Shown: positions 23,093-32,324, numbered from the stretch's first letter. The stretch is DNA of 35,083 bases from Bacillota bacterium (GCA_023395515.1 JAEWZB010000071.1:1-35083), one strand, 5' to 3'. Notes: a model not told the origin generated them from the sequence alone. A program made the numbers and translations.

Positions 23093-23617
23093 TTGAAAAG
23101 AATTGAATTATTGTTAAACGATTCCTTATACAATGAGTATATGACCTACAATGAAGAAGAAGAGTTAGAGCCCAAGTTTTGCCGGCATGATATTGCTCAT
23201 CATATTGATGTAGCCAGAATAGCCTATATACTAGTTCTGGAACATAACGATTTAAACTTTTTTATCAAAGAAAGCCGTCTTTCAGGAAAACTTGCGGCTA
23301 AAGAGGTTATCTACGCAGCCGGTCTCTTACACGATATAGGTAAATGGAAAGAATACCAGGTCGGAGTTGACCATGCCTCCTTCGGAGCCAGGTTAGCCCG
23401 GGAAATATTAGCCCGGGTTTTCTTTAACCAAAACGAGATTGACCTTATTGCCCGTGCTATTTATGAGCATCGCAACTTAAGCATGGATATGAGCTTTTTA
23501 GGAGAGCGCATTTACCGGGCCGATAACTTGGCGCGGGTTTGCTTTAATTGCAGCCACCGTGAACAATGTCCTAAAGTAAATAACCAAGAGATTAGTGTTT
23601 CCAGTTTTGATTACTAA
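23093..23617 (+). CDS. HD-domain phosphohydrolase with a cysteine cluster
   Basis: A 174-residue HD-superfamily protein. Metal-binding residues of the fold are seen as His36/His37, His80-Asp81 (LLHDIGKW), His126 and Asp144 (RADNLA). Cys30 and a C-terminal CX2CX5C group (Cys150, Cys153, Cys159) suggest a zinc or iron-sulfur site in addition to the HD metals. The start is TTG with AGGTGA 6 bases upstream. It stands 52 bp before folP. HD proteins are found with folate genes in other Clostridia, so a pterin or nucleotide phosphate substrate is possible, but the substrate is not known. Confidence 0.85.
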   Translation: MKRIELLLNDSLYNEYMTYNEEEELEPKFCRHDIAHHIDVARIAYILVLEHNDLNFFIKESRLSGKLAAKEVIYAAGLLHDIGKWKEYQVGVDHASFGARLAREILARVFFNQNEIDLIARAIYEHRNLSMDMSFLGERIYRADNLARVCFNCSHREQCPKVNNQEISVSSFDY

Positions 23618-23669
23618 ATAATTTTTGTGTAGAAACCTATTACTAAGGTAAATAGGTGAGGGGTACTAT

Positions 23670-24863
23670 ATGTCAGGACATCATGCTGTACTTATACGTG
23701 ACCATAAGGAAGCCCGGCAATTTATAGAGGAGGTAGGAGCAGATAGTAAAGCTCCGGCTTACCTGGAACCTAAAGCGGTATTTCGCTGTATTAAACTAAA
23801 GAATATTCCTTGTATAGCAGCTAACTTAATTAAGCAAGAGATGTTATCTAAAGGCGGAGAAGCTGCGGTAAAAAGGGAAACTTTATTTGCCCAGGGGCAT
23901 ACTGATGTTCTCTTAATGGGAACTATAAAGCATTACCGTTTATTAATAAAAAAGCTTAAACTCCAACCGTTTGGATTGAAAAAGTTGGCTGAAGAGTTAC
24001 AAGTAATATTAGATAATCTGGAACCTAAAACTGCTGCCATGACTCTGGCTAATGGAAAAAACCTGGAACTGGGGTCCCAGACCTTAATCATGGGCATATT
24101 AAATGTTACCCCCGATTCCTTTTCGGATGGAGGGCAATATTATTCGGTCGATGCCGCCCTTAAACGGGCTATGGAAATGGTAGATGAGGGGGCCGATATT
24201 ATTGATATCGGGGGGGCTTCTTCCCGTCCTAATGCAGATATAGCCGGTGAAAGCCAGGAGCTGGAACGTATTTTGCCGGTAGTTAAAGCCTTAGCTAAAG
24301 AAGATGTAATTATTTCTGTGGATACTTTTAGGGGCAGGGTAGCTAAAGCTTCTTTAGAGGCGGGAGCCCATTTAATTAATGATATTGGCCGGTTAAAGCT
24401 GGATAATAGTTTATTACCGGTATTAGTAGAACATCAAGCCCCGGTTATACTCATGCATAACCGCATGCAGCTTCGTGCCGGGGAGCCTTATGAGGACTTA
24501 ATTGCCGATATAATCATAGAACTGCAGGAATCAATTACCGAAGCCTTAGAGGCTGGGTTAGAGAGGGACAAGATCATAATAGATCCGGGAGTAGGTTTTG
24601 GCAAAACGGTGGAAGAAAATCGTATTATTATAAAAAGGCTATGGGAATTTAAGAGTATGGGCTATCCTATTTTACTAGGCCATTCCCGCAAGTCTTTCAT
24701 AGGCAAGACTCTTAATTTAGAGGTGGATGACCGTTTAGAAGGCAGCTTGGCCGTTGCGGCTATGGGAATTATGAATGGAGCCGATATTCTAAGAGTTCAT
24801 GATGTACAAGCTAGTAAAAGGATTGCTTTAATGACTGATGCGGTGGTAAGAGAAAATGGATAA
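23670..24863 (+). CDS. folP: dihydropteroate synthase with N-terminal extension
   Basis: A 397-residue protein. Residues about 135-397 are the TIM-barrel dihydropteroate synthase, with MGILNVTPDSFSDGG at 141-155, DIIDIGG at 176-182, ISVDTFRG and LGHSRKSFIG. It joins p-aminobenzoate to hydroxymethyl-dihydropterin pyrophosphate in folate synthesis and is the sulfonamide target. Residues 1-130 are an extra domain not present in E. coli FolP (282 residues) but of a kind seen in clostridial enzymes; its role is unknown. The usual GGESTRPGA loop reads GGASSRPNA. AGGTGAGG precedes the ATG. It overlaps folB by 8 bp. Confidence 0.96.
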   Translation: MSGHHAVLIRDHKEARQFIEEVGADSKAPAYLEPKAVFRCIKLKNIPCIAANLIKQEMLSKGGEAAVKRETLFAQGHTDVLLMGTIKHYRLLIKKLKLQPFGLKKLAEELQVILDNLEPKTAAMTLANGKNLELGSQTLIMGILNVTPDSFSDGGQYYSVDAALKRAMEMVDEGADIIDIGGASSRPNADIAGESQELERILPVVKALAKEDVIISVDTFRGRVAKASLEAGAHLINDIGRLKLDNSLLPVLVEHQAPVILMHNRMQLRAGEPYEDLIADIIIELQESITEALEAGLERDKIIIDPGVGFGKTVEENRIIIKRLWEFKSMGYPILLGHSRKSFIGKTLNLEVDDRLEGSLAVAAMGIMNGADILRVHDVQASKRIALMTDAVVRENG

Positions 24864-25218
24864 AATAATTGCTAAAGGTTTAGCTTTTGAGGCGTGTCAT
24901 GGAGTATTACCGGCTGAAAAACTAAACCCGCAAAAATTTATAGTAGATTTAGAGTTACATAAGGAGCTTAAGCTAGCTGGCCAGTCAGATGATTTGACCC
25001 AAACCGTCAGTTATGACGAGGTTTATCATACCGTGAGAAAAGTGGTGGAGGAAAATAGCTTTGCTTTAATCGAAGCCTTAGCAGAAAATATTGCCAATCA
25101 GATATTAGCTGATTATCCTCTTAACGAGGTTAAAGTTACGGTTTATAAGCCACAGGCCCCGGTAAATGGGGAATTTGAATATTTTGCAGTAGAGATTTGT
25201 CGTTCTAAGTCTATTTAG
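24856..25218 (+). CDS. folB: dihydroneopterin aldolase
   Basis: A 120-residue FolB with the family landmarks GVLPAEKLNPQKF, YDEVYHTV, ALIEALAENIA (catalytic-site glutamate) and a late lysine in VYKPQAPV. It converts dihydroneopterin to hydroxymethyl-dihydropterin and glycolaldehyde. The ATG lies within the end of folP, so the two are coupled. Length is normal. Confidence 0.97.
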   Translation: MDKIIAKGLAFEACHGVLPAEKLNPQKFIVDLELHKELKLAGQSDDLTQTVSYDEVYHTVRKVVEENSFALIEALAENIANQILADYPLNEVKVTVYKPQAPVNGEFEYFAVEICRSKSI

Positions 25219-25310
25219 AATATTTAAAATAATTAAATTAATTTTAAAGTTCTACTAAATACATCTTGCTCTTAAAAAGGGTATATGCTAAGTTAAAGGA
25301 TGAAAAGAGT

Positions 25311-25805
25311 ATGGAAATTCGAGCATATTTAGGCTTAGGCTCAAATATAGGTGATAAGAAACTATATTTGCGAAAAGCGGTTGAACAAATTGCTAAATTG
25401 CCCGAAACTGAAGTTTTAAATACTTCTGCACTATATGTAACTAAGCCGTGGGGCAAAATTGACCAGGAAGATTTTCTGAACCAGGTAATAGAAATAGAAA
25501 CTAGTTTACCTGCGGATAATTTGCTTAAAGGCTTGCAGGAAATTGAAATAAACATGGGCCGCCAGCGTACCGAAAGGTGGGGAGCCCGTAATATAGATAT
25601 AGATATTTTGTTGTATGGAAACCAAGTAATCCATACCGAGGAGCTGCAGGTTCCTCACCCTTACTTAAAACAAAGGTTGTTTGTACTGGTACCTTTAGTG
25701 GAAATAAATGAGAACGTGATTTTTCCTGATGATGGTACCCATATACAGGAGGTGTTGAGTACAGCTTTAGACCGAGAAGGAAACAACATTATAAAGAGGT
25801 TATAA
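25311..25805 (+). CDS. folK: hydroxymethyl-dihydropterin pyrophosphokinase
   Basis: A 164-residue FolK with AYLGLGSNIGDK at the N-terminus and the signature RWGARNIDIDILLYG. It moves pyrophosphate from ATP to hydroxymethyl-dihydropterin, giving the FolP substrate. The ATG at 25311 has AAAGGA 10 bases upstream and matches family N-termini; the in-frame TTG at 25266 would add 15 unrelated residues. The 92-bp gap from folB shows no terminator. Confidence 0.95.
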   Translation: MEIRAYLGLGSNIGDKKLYLRKAVEQIAKLPETEVLNTSALYVTKPWGKIDQEDFLNQVIEIETSLPADNLLKGLQEIEINMGRQRTERWGARNIDIDILLYGNQVIHTEELQVPHPYLKQRLFVLVPLVEINENVIFPDDGTHIQEVLSTALDREGNNIIKRL

Positions 25806-25895
25806 AGGAGTCTCCCGCCAGTACTCCTTAAAAAATCCCGCTTGTATCATAAAAGAACGAGACGGTAAGATGTATTGCCAGAGGGGGTTGGAATT

Positions 25896-26792
25896 GTGGT
25901 TAAAAAGATTGGCATTATTGGGGCGGGAGTTGTAGGAACAGCTATTGGGGTGGTACTCAATGCAAAAGGCTATGAGATTACGGGTGCATATGATGTAAGA
26001 TCCGAATCTACACAAAAGCTCGTGGAACGGATTAAGTGTACTGCTCATACATCACCTCAGGAAGTTTCTCGCTCGGCTGATATTCTGTTCATCACAACTT
26101 CGGATTCGGCCATTAAGGATGTTGTAGATGAATTGGCTAGGGAAGGCGCATTTCATAGTGGACAAGTAATAGTTCACATGAGTGGAGCCCAATCTTCAGA
26201 AATATTAGATCAAGCTAAGGCTTTTGGTGCCTTAGTCTTGTCTGTACACCCTATTCAGGCTTTTGCTAATCTGGAACGGGCTATTCAGAATTTGCCCGGG
26301 TCAGTATTCAGCATTGAAGGGGATAAAGATGCCTATAATGTGGCAGTGTGTATTGTCGAGACTTTAGAAGGAGAATATTTCTTTATTAATAGAGAATCTA
26401 AACCTCTATACCATGCTGGTGCTTGTGTAGTGTCTAATTATCTGGTTACCCTTATAGATTTTGGGGTTAAGCTCCTGGAATCTACCGGTATTCCTAGAAA
26501 TATGGCGACTAAGGCTTTACTGCCTTTAATTGTGGGAACTATTAATAATGTTGAAAATATCGGAATTCCTAAAGCACTTACCGGGCCTATAGCTCGCGGA
26601 GATTTGAGCACTATTTTAAATCATCTTAGTTGCTTAGAACAAAGGGCTCCCGAGTTAATGAAGTTATATAGCTGGCTCGGCTTTTATACTGCCCAAATTG
26701 CCTTAGAAAAAGGCACAATAGATATTACGGCTATGGAAGAGTTCCAAAAGTTATTTGGTAAGGAACTTAACCGTATAGCTGCTAGACAATAG
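25896..26792 (+). CDS. panG: DUF2520 Rossmann dehydrogenase, probable ketopantoate reductase PanG
   Basis: A 298-residue protein: an N-terminal NAD(P)-binding Rossmann domain (GIIGAGVVG, GxGxxG at about 9-14) and a helical C-terminal DUF2520 domain (about 140-290; YHAGACVVSNYLVTL, ALTGPIARGD). The fold resembles 6-phosphogluconate/ketopantoate-type dehydrogenases. PanG of Francisella, from the panBCG-coaX operon, is to my recollection of this group and reduces ketopantoate to pantoate. Here the gene directly precedes panB-panC-panD with no panE in sight, so it probably fills that step. The GTG at 25896 follows GAGGGGG at 8 bases. Function inferred from family and context. Confidence 0.72.
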   Translation: MVKKIGIIGAGVVGTAIGVVLNAKGYEITGAYDVRSESTQKLVERIKCTAHTSPQEVSRSADILFITTSDSAIKDVVDELAREGAFHSGQVIVHMSGAQSSEILDQAKAFGALVLSVHPIQAFANLERAIQNLPGSVFSIEGDKDAYNVAVCIVETLEGEYFFINRESKPLYHAGACVVSNYLVTLIDFGVKLLESTGIPRNMATKALLPLIVGTINNVENIGIPKALTGPIARGDLSTILNHLSCLEQRAPELMKLYSWLGFYTAQIALEKGTIDITAMEEFQKLFGKELNRIAARQ

Positions 26793-26826
26793 CTATCATC
26801 CAATCTATAGGAAAGGAGAAAGACTA

Positions 26827-27657
26827 ATGGCTAGAATAACCACTGCGGTTTTAAAAGAGAAGAAACAAAAAAGTGAAAAGATTACGATGCTGACTTCTTA
26901 TGACTATGCTATGGCTAGTTTAGTAGAAGAGGCTGGTCTAGATATGATTCTGGTTGGTGACTCCATGGGAAATGTAGTATTAGGTTACGAAAACACCTTG
27001 GCAGTTACTATGGAGGACATAATCCACCATACTAAAGCAGTAGTCAGAGCTACTACTAATACTATGGTAGTTGGGGATATGCCTTTCCTCTCCTATCATA
27101 TATCACTGGAGGAGGCGGTGCGCAATGCCGGCCGCATTATCCAAGTAGGAGGCGCCCAAGCGGTTAAGCTGGAAGGCGGAGTGGAACGGGTTGATACGGT
27201 CAAAGCGATCTTAGATGCTCAGATACCGGTAATGGGTCATATTGGCCTAACTCCCCAGTCGGTAAACCAATTTGGCGGTTTCAAAGTTCAAGGCAAAGAT
27301 GTTGAAACAGCTCGTAAATTAATAGAAGATGCTAAGGCTTTAGATAAGGCTGGAGTTTTTTCTATAGTTTTAGAATGTGTACCGACAGCTTTAGCGCAAA
27401 AAATTACCGAAGAAATTTCAGTTCCTACCATCGGTATTGGTGCGGGACCTTATTGTGATGGGCAGGTCTTAGTAATCAATGATATGTTAGGAATGAATAA
27501 AGGTCATATTCCTAAGTTTGTTAAAAAATTTGTTAATTTACATCCTTTAATAATTGAAGCTTTAGAAGCTTATAAAACAGAAGTTGAAGCAGGAACTTTT
27601 CCGGCTGCAGAACACGGATTTACTATAAAGGATGAAGTATTGGATAAACTATACTAA
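26827..27657 (+). CDS. panB: ketopantoate hydroxymethyltransferase
   Basis: A 276-residue PanB with MLTSYDYAMASLVEEAG, ILVGDSMGNVVLGYENT, VKLEGG and IGIGAGPYCDGQVLV, covering the metal and substrate-binding residues of the family. It adds a hydroxymethyl group from methylene-tetrahydrofolate to ketoisovalerate, the first step to pantothenate, which ties it to the folate genes just upstream. AAAGGAG lies 8 bases before the ATG; 34 bp after panG. Confidence 0.98.
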   Translation: MARITTAVLKEKKQKSEKITMLTSYDYAMASLVEEAGLDMILVGDSMGNVVLGYENTLAVTMEDIIHHTKAVVRATTNTMVVGDMPFLSYHISLEEAVRNAGRIIQVGGAQAVKLEGGVERVDTVKAILDAQIPVMGHIGLTPQSVNQFGGFKVQGKDVETARKLIEDAKALDKAGVFSIVLECVPTALAQKITEEISVPTIGIGAGPYCDGQVLVINDMLGMNKGHIPKFVKKFVNLHPLIIEALEAYKTEVEAGTFPAAEHGFTIKDEVLDKLY

Positions 27658-27681
27658 TTTTAAGGAACCGGGGAAAAGGAA

Positions 27682-28530
27682 ATGCAGGAATTTAAAAATG
27701 TAGATGTTATGCAAAAATGGTGTTTAGAACAAAAACAACAAAATCAGACGATTGGTTTAGTACCTACCATGGGCTATTTGCATGAAGGGCATTTAGCCCT
27801 GGTTAGGGAAGCTAAGAAAAATTGTGATAAGGTAGTAGTCAGTATTTTTGTTAACCCTATGCAATTTGGACAGGGAGAGGATTATGAGGATTACCCCCGG
27901 GATTTAAGCCGGGATTATGCTCTACTACAAAATGAACAAGTTGATGCAGTTTTTGCACCTCAGGTTAGTGATATGTATCCTTCCGGTTATAATACTTATG
28001 TAGAAGTAACGGGAAAGATAACGAACAAGCTATGTGGTGCTTCCAGACCGGGACATTTTAAAGGGGTTACGACTGTAGTCAACAAATTGTTTAATATCTG
28101 TCAGCCGGATTTGGCCTTTTTCGGGCAAAAAGATGTGCAGCAGGTAATTGTAATAGAAAAGATGGTCCGGGAATTAAATTTACCGCTTAAAATTGTTAGG
28201 GTGCCGATAGTGAGGGAATGGGACGGTTTAGCTATGAGTTCCCGTAATGTCTATCTCGACCTGGTAAAAAGACAGGAAGCCTTAGTATTAAACGAAGCTC
28301 TAGGGCTGGCGAAAAGTCTTATTGAAAATGGGGAGCGAGATACGGCAAAACTTAAACTACAGATGGAAAATCTGATAAATAGTAAAGAACATGCCGCCAT
28401 TGACTACATTGAATTAGTCGATGCCGAAGATTTATCAGACTTATCTGAAGTTAAAGACCGGGTCTTAATAGCAATAGCCGTAAAGTTTGGAAGTACCAGG
28501 TTGATAGACAACCTGTTAGTGGAGGTGTAA
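27682..28530 (+). CDS. panC: pantothenate synthetase (pantoate-beta-alanine ligase)
   Basis: A 282-residue PanC with the nucleotidyl-transferase motifs PTMGYLHEGHLALV (HxGH) and AMSSRNVYL, and FFGQKDVQQV. It joins pantoate and beta-alanine with ATP to make pantothenate. AAAAGGA precedes the ATG. It sits 24 bp after panB and 3 bp before panD, one operon. Confidence 0.98.
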   Translation: MQEFKNVDVMQKWCLEQKQQNQTIGLVPTMGYLHEGHLALVREAKKNCDKVVVSIFVNPMQFGQGEDYEDYPRDLSRDYALLQNEQVDAVFAPQVSDMYPSGYNTYVEVTGKITNKLCGASRPGHFKGVTTVVNKLFNICQPDLAFFGQKDVQQVIVIEKMVRELNLPLKIVRVPIVREWDGLAMSSRNVYLDLVKRQEALVLNEALGLAKSLIENGERDTAKLKLQMENLINSKEHAAIDYIELVDAEDLSDLSEVKDRVLIAIAVKFGSTRLIDNLLVEV

Positions 28531-28533
28531 CTA

Positions 28534-28905
28534 GTGCTTCGTTACATGCTGAAATCAAAAATTCATCGTGCCGTAGTTACTCAAGCGGATTTGAATTATG
28601 TCGGAAGTATAACTATTGACCGGGATTTGATGGATGCGGCTGACATAGTTCCTAATGAAAAGGTTACTATTGTAAATAATAACAATGGTGAACGTTTTGA
28701 GACTTATGTATTGGAAGGGGAACCCGGTTCTAAGGTTATATGCTTAAACGGAGCCGCGGCCCGTTTAGTGCAAAAAGGTGATGTGGTAATTATACTTACT
28801 TACACATTACTGGAAGATCAGGAAGCCCTAACCTATAAGCCTAGACTAGTATTTGTGAATGAGCAAAATGAAATACAAAAGATATGTTTAGGGAGCTATG
28901 AATAG
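28534..28905 (+). CDS. panD: aspartate 1-decarboxylase proenzyme
   Basis: A 123-residue PanD starting MLRYMLKSKIHRA, with the self-cleavage site Gly24-Ser25 in YVGSIT, which gives the pyruvoyl group on the alpha chain, and LNGAAARLV. It makes beta-alanine from aspartate for PanC. The start is GTG with GGAGGTG 7 bases upstream; the later ATG at 28546 would cut family residues. It completes panB-C-D. Confidence 0.97.
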   Translation: MLRYMLKSKIHRAVVTQADLNYVGSITIDRDLMDAADIVPNEKVTIVNNNNGERFETYVLEGEPGSKVICLNGAAARLVQKGDVVIILTYTLLEDQEALTYKPRLVFVNEQNEIQKICLGSYE

Positions 28906-28917
28906 GAGGAAATTTGG

Positions 28918-29826
28918 TTGACCAAAGAGCTAACAGAATATATTGCTAAAAGGAAACAGGAAATCAATGCCCTTATTGTGGCTCATTATTACCAATTGCC
29001 GGAAATTCAAGAGGTAGCCGACTTTGTGGGGGACTCTTTGCAACTGGCTAAACAAGCGGCTGATACTGATGCTAAAGTTATCGTTTTTTGCGGAGTTCAT
29101 TTTATGGCGGAAAGTGCTAAAATATTAAGCCCGCAAAAAACTGTTTTACTACCGGAAAAAGAAGCCGGATGTCCTATGGCAGATATGGTTACTGCTGAGG
29201 CCCTAAGAAAGAAGAAGGCTATGTATCCGGATGCTTTAGTAGTTTCTTATGTAAACACCTCGGCTGAAGTCAAAGCGGAAACTGACATATGCTGTACTTC
29301 ATCTAATGCCGTTAAGGTAGTTAGCTCTATTCCGGCTGATAAGGAAATTATATTTGTGCCGGACCGCAACTTAGGGTCTTATATAGAAAGTCAAACGGGA
29401 CGCAAGATGATTTTATGGGAAGGGTGCTGCCCTATCCATGACCAATTAACCGTTAAAGAAATAGATGAACAATTAGCCTTGCACCCGGAAGCTAAAGTAG
29501 TAGTCCATCCTGAAGTGGCGGCTTCAGTAGCCTTAAGAGCAGATGCGGTCTGTTCTACCTCAGGTATTCTGGATTATGTAAAAAATAGTCCCGAAGGGGA
29601 ATTTATTATTGGAACTGAAGAAGGCTTTATTTATACCTTAAATAAGCATTGTCCAGGTAAAAAGTTATATTTAGCTCGCAGTGAATTTTTATGTAAAGAT
29701 ATGAAATACACGACTTTGGAAAAACTAGCTTTAAGCATGGAAACCATGCAACATCAAGTTGAAGTTGCCGAAGATATTCGCCAAAAAGCTTATATATCAC
29801 TAGAGCGGATGCTAAATATCAGTTAA
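28918..29826 (+). CDS. nadA: quinolinate synthase A
   Basis: A 302-residue NadA with AHYYQLPEIQEVADFVGDSL and cysteines fitting the three [4Fe-4S] ligands: Cys85 (AGCPMAD), Cys171 or Cys170 (EGCCPIH) and Cys259 (FLCKDMK). It condenses iminoaspartate with dihydroxyacetone phosphate to quinolinate; the oxygen-sensitive cluster fits an anaerobe. The start is TTG with AGGAGGA 8 bases upstream, 12 bp after panD, so pan and nad genes may share a transcript. Confidence 0.97.
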   Translation: MTKELTEYIAKRKQEINALIVAHYYQLPEIQEVADFVGDSLQLAKQAADTDAKVIVFCGVHFMAESAKILSPQKTVLLPEKEAGCPMADMVTAEALRKKKAMYPDALVVSYVNTSAEVKAETDICCTSSNAVKVVSSIPADKEIIFVPDRNLGSYIESQTGRKMILWEGCCPIHDQLTVKEIDEQLALHPEAKVVVHPEVAASVALRADAVCSTSGILDYVKNSPEGEFIIGTEEGFIYTLNKHCPGKKLYLARSEFLCKDMKYTTLEKLALSMETMQHQVEVAEDIRQKAYISLERMLNIS

Positions 29827-29869
29827 AATATGGGGACTTAAATGTTCCTTTAAGAATTAAGGTGACTAC

Positions 29870-31471
29870 ATGAATATAAGCAGGTATGTGGGGGTACTGG
29901 ATAAAGATACCCCCGTCGTTTATAGTGATTTTCTGGTGATAGGCGGAGGCATTGCAGGACTTTTTACCGCTTTAAAGGCAGCTAGTTTCGGCAGTGTGAT
30001 AGTTTTAACTAAAAAGAGTATTAATGAATCTAATACTGGTTTAGCTCAAGGGGGAATCGCGGCGGCTGTTCACGAGGAGGATTCCCCTTTTTTGCATCTC
30101 GAAGATACCTTGGAAGCGGGAGCCGGATTATGTAATATCGAAGCAGTAGATGTTTTAGTTAGGGAAGGACCCGAGCGGGTTCAGGAACTAATGGAGGCCG
30201 GGGCTACCTTTGATATGAAGGATGGCAGTATTTCACTGGCTAGGGAAGGAGCCCATAGTAAAGCCCGAATTCTTCATGCTGCTGATGCAACTGGTGAGGA
30301 AATTCGCCGGGCTCTGGAAGTTAAGTGTAAAAACACTCCGGATATTAAGATAATTGAGGAACAATTCTTAATTGATATTTTAACTCATAACAGCAAAAAA
30401 GAGTGTTACGGAGCATTAGTCTTTGACGGCCTTAACCAAACTAAGGTAGCGTATGTGGCCCGGGCTACTATTATTGCTACCGGGGGAGCCGGGCAGCTTT
30501 ATAAATATTCGACTAATCCTGATGTAGCTACTGCTGACGGAATGGCGGCTGCCTATAGAGCCGGCTGCAGCCTGACTGATCTGGAGTTTATTCAATTTCA
30601 CCCTACCGTCTTATTTAGCCATGATACCCAACGTTTCTTAATATCCGAAGCAGTAAGAGGTGAAGGGGGACTTTTATACAATAATGAAGGTAAGCGGTTT
30701 ATGCCGGAATACCATGCTTTAGAAGAATTAGCTCCCCGTGATGTAGTCTCCCGGGCTATTGTAAACGAGTGTCAGAAACTTAACAGTGAATTTGTTTATC
30801 TGGATATGAAGGTTATTCCTAATGTGGAAAAACGTTTTCCCAATATATTTCGTACCTGCCTGAAACGAAACCTGGATATTCGTAAGGATTATGTTCCCGT
30901 ATCTCCTGCTGCCCATTACACTATGGGGGGAATTACTACTAATACTAAAGGACAAACCGATATTTATGGATTATATGCTTGTGGTGAAACTGCCTGTACC
31001 GGAGTTCATGGTGCTAACCGCTTAGCCAGTAACTCTCTCTTAGATGGAATAGTTTTTGGCCATCAGATTGTTAGTAATGCTGAGGAGATTTTATATCGCC
31101 GCAGCTTAGACATAGATGAAGTGTTTAATTGTTTTGAACCAGAATGGGTACATAAGCCTGGTAAGGGGAAAATAGCTCCCGCAGAAGCCCGGCAAGCTTT
31201 GCAGTCTATTATGTGGGAGAATGTGGGTATAATAAGGGATGAAGATAATTTAAAAATAGCTAACTTTACTATTGAAAGGTTATACAACCACCTGGCTATG
31301 CTGGATTCTAGTTTAGATTACTATGAAGTCTTAAATATGCTTATTGTGGCCAGGATAGTGGTACAAGCAGCCCTGTGGCGCAAAGAAAGCCGGGGGGGGC
31401 ATTACCGCTCGGATTATCCTAAACGGGACGACTTGCGCTGGGCTAAGCATATGAGTTTTATCAACTGTTAA
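29870..31471 (+). CDS. nadB: L-aspartate oxidase
   Basis: A 533-residue flavoprotein with the FAD-binding GGGIAGLFTALKA near residue 23, SNTGLAQGGIAAAV, HFHPT-like FIQFHPT, and GANRLASNSLLDG near the C-terminal half. It oxidises aspartate to iminoaspartate for NadA; in anaerobes fumarate serves as electron acceptor in place of oxygen. GGTGA precedes the ATG. Length is normal for the family. Confidence 0.97.
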   Translation: MNISRYVGVLDKDTPVVYSDFLVIGGGIAGLFTALKAASFGSVIVLTKKSINESNTGLAQGGIAAAVHEEDSPFLHLEDTLEAGAGLCNIEAVDVLVREGPERVQELMEAGATFDMKDGSISLAREGAHSKARILHAADATGEEIRRALEVKCKNTPDIKIIEEQFLIDILTHNSKKECYGALVFDGLNQTKVAYVARATIIATGGAGQLYKYSTNPDVATADGMAAAYRAGCSLTDLEFIQFHPTVLFSHDTQRFLISEAVRGEGGLLYNNEGKRFMPEYHALEELAPRDVVSRAIVNECQKLNSEFVYLDMKVIPNVEKRFPNIFRTCLKRNLDIRKDYVPVSPAAHYTMGGITTNTKGQTDIYGLYACGETACTGVHGANRLASNSLLDGIVFGHQIVSNAEEILYRRSLDIDEVFNCFEPEWVHKPGKGKIAPAEARQALQSIMWENVGIIRDEDNLKIANFTIERLYNHLAMLDSSLDYYEVLNMLIVARIVVQAALWRKESRGGHYRSDYPKRDDLRWAKHMSFINC

Positions 31472-31484
31472 ACAGGAGGGTGTT

Positions 31485-32324
31485 ATGGTTTATTTAGGCT
31501 TAGAAGAATTAATAAAACAAGCCTTAGCCGAGGATATCGGACATGGTGATATTACTACCATGAACCTTGTAGGAACGGATGAGCAAGCTAAGGGTCTTTT
31601 TTACGCTAAAGCGGAAGGAGTAGTAGCCGGGCTGGAGGTAGCCAAAGCCGTGTTTAGCTTTTTACAAGAAGATATCGAATTTGTTGCCGCCCAAAAAGAT
31701 GGGGATACCATAGCCGCCGGGGAAGTTATTGCTACTGTAACCGGTAAGAGCCGAACTTTGCTGACCGGAGAGCGCTTAGCCTTAAACTTTATCCAACGCT
31801 TATCTGGTATAGCTACCAAAACCAAGGCGATGGTTGAATTAATAAAATATCAAAAAGCCCAGATAGTGGATACCCGTAAAACTACCCCCGGTCTAAGAGT
31901 ATTAGAAAAATACGCCGTAGCCGTTGGGGGAGCACGCAACCACCGTTTTGGCTTATATGACGGGGTCATGATAAAAGATAACCATATTGCGGCGGTAGGC
32001 GGCATACAAAAAGCCGTATCAACGGTTAGGAGTAAAATTCCTCATACTATTAAAATCGAAGTCGAAGTAGAAAATTTAGAGCAACTGCAAGAGGCCCTGG
32101 AGGCTCATGCCGATATTATTATGCTGGATAACATGGATATAGAAACTATGCGCCAAGCCGTAGCCCTTACCAACGGTCAAGCCTTATTAGAAGCTTCCGG
32201 AGGCATAAATGAAAATACCGTGGTAGAAATAGCCAAAACCGGGGTAGACTTTATCTCCATAGGGGCCCTGACCCACTCTGCTCCCGCCCTGGATATCAGC
32301 TTTAAGCTGGTAAGAGAAAATTAA
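31485..32324 (+). CDS. nadC: nicotinate-nucleotide pyrophosphorylase (carboxylating)
   Basis: A 279-residue QPRTase with DTRKTTPGLRVLEKYAV, GGARNHRFGLYDGVMIKDNH and EVEVENLEQ, lining the quinolinate and PRPP sites. It turns quinolinate and PRPP into nicotinate mononucleotide and completes the nadA-B-C set. CAGGAGGG stands 6 bases before the ATG, 13 bp after nadB. Confidence 0.98.
   Translation: MVYLGLEELIKQALAEDIGHGDITTMNLVGTDEQAKGLFYAKAEGVVAGLEVAKAVFSFLQEDIEFVAAQKDGDTIAAGEVIATVTGKSRTLLTGERLALNFIQRLSGIATKTKAMVELIKYQKAQIVDTRKTTPGLRVLEKYAVAVGGARNHRFGLYDGVMIKDNHIAAVGGIQKAVSTVRSKIPHTIKIEVEVENLEQLQEALEAHADIIMLDNMDIETMRQAVALTNGQALLEASGGINENTVVEIAKTGVDFISIGALTHSAPALDISFKLVREN

Noticed and set aside
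25219..25310. Folate or other riboswitch in the fol gene gaps
   Set aside because: The gaps are short and AT-rich, without the conserved cores or stems of known riboswitch classes.
25805..25829. Terminator between folK and panG
   Set aside because: AAGGAGT/ACTCCTT forms a 7-bp stem, but it is followed by A residues rather than T, so transcription may well continue.
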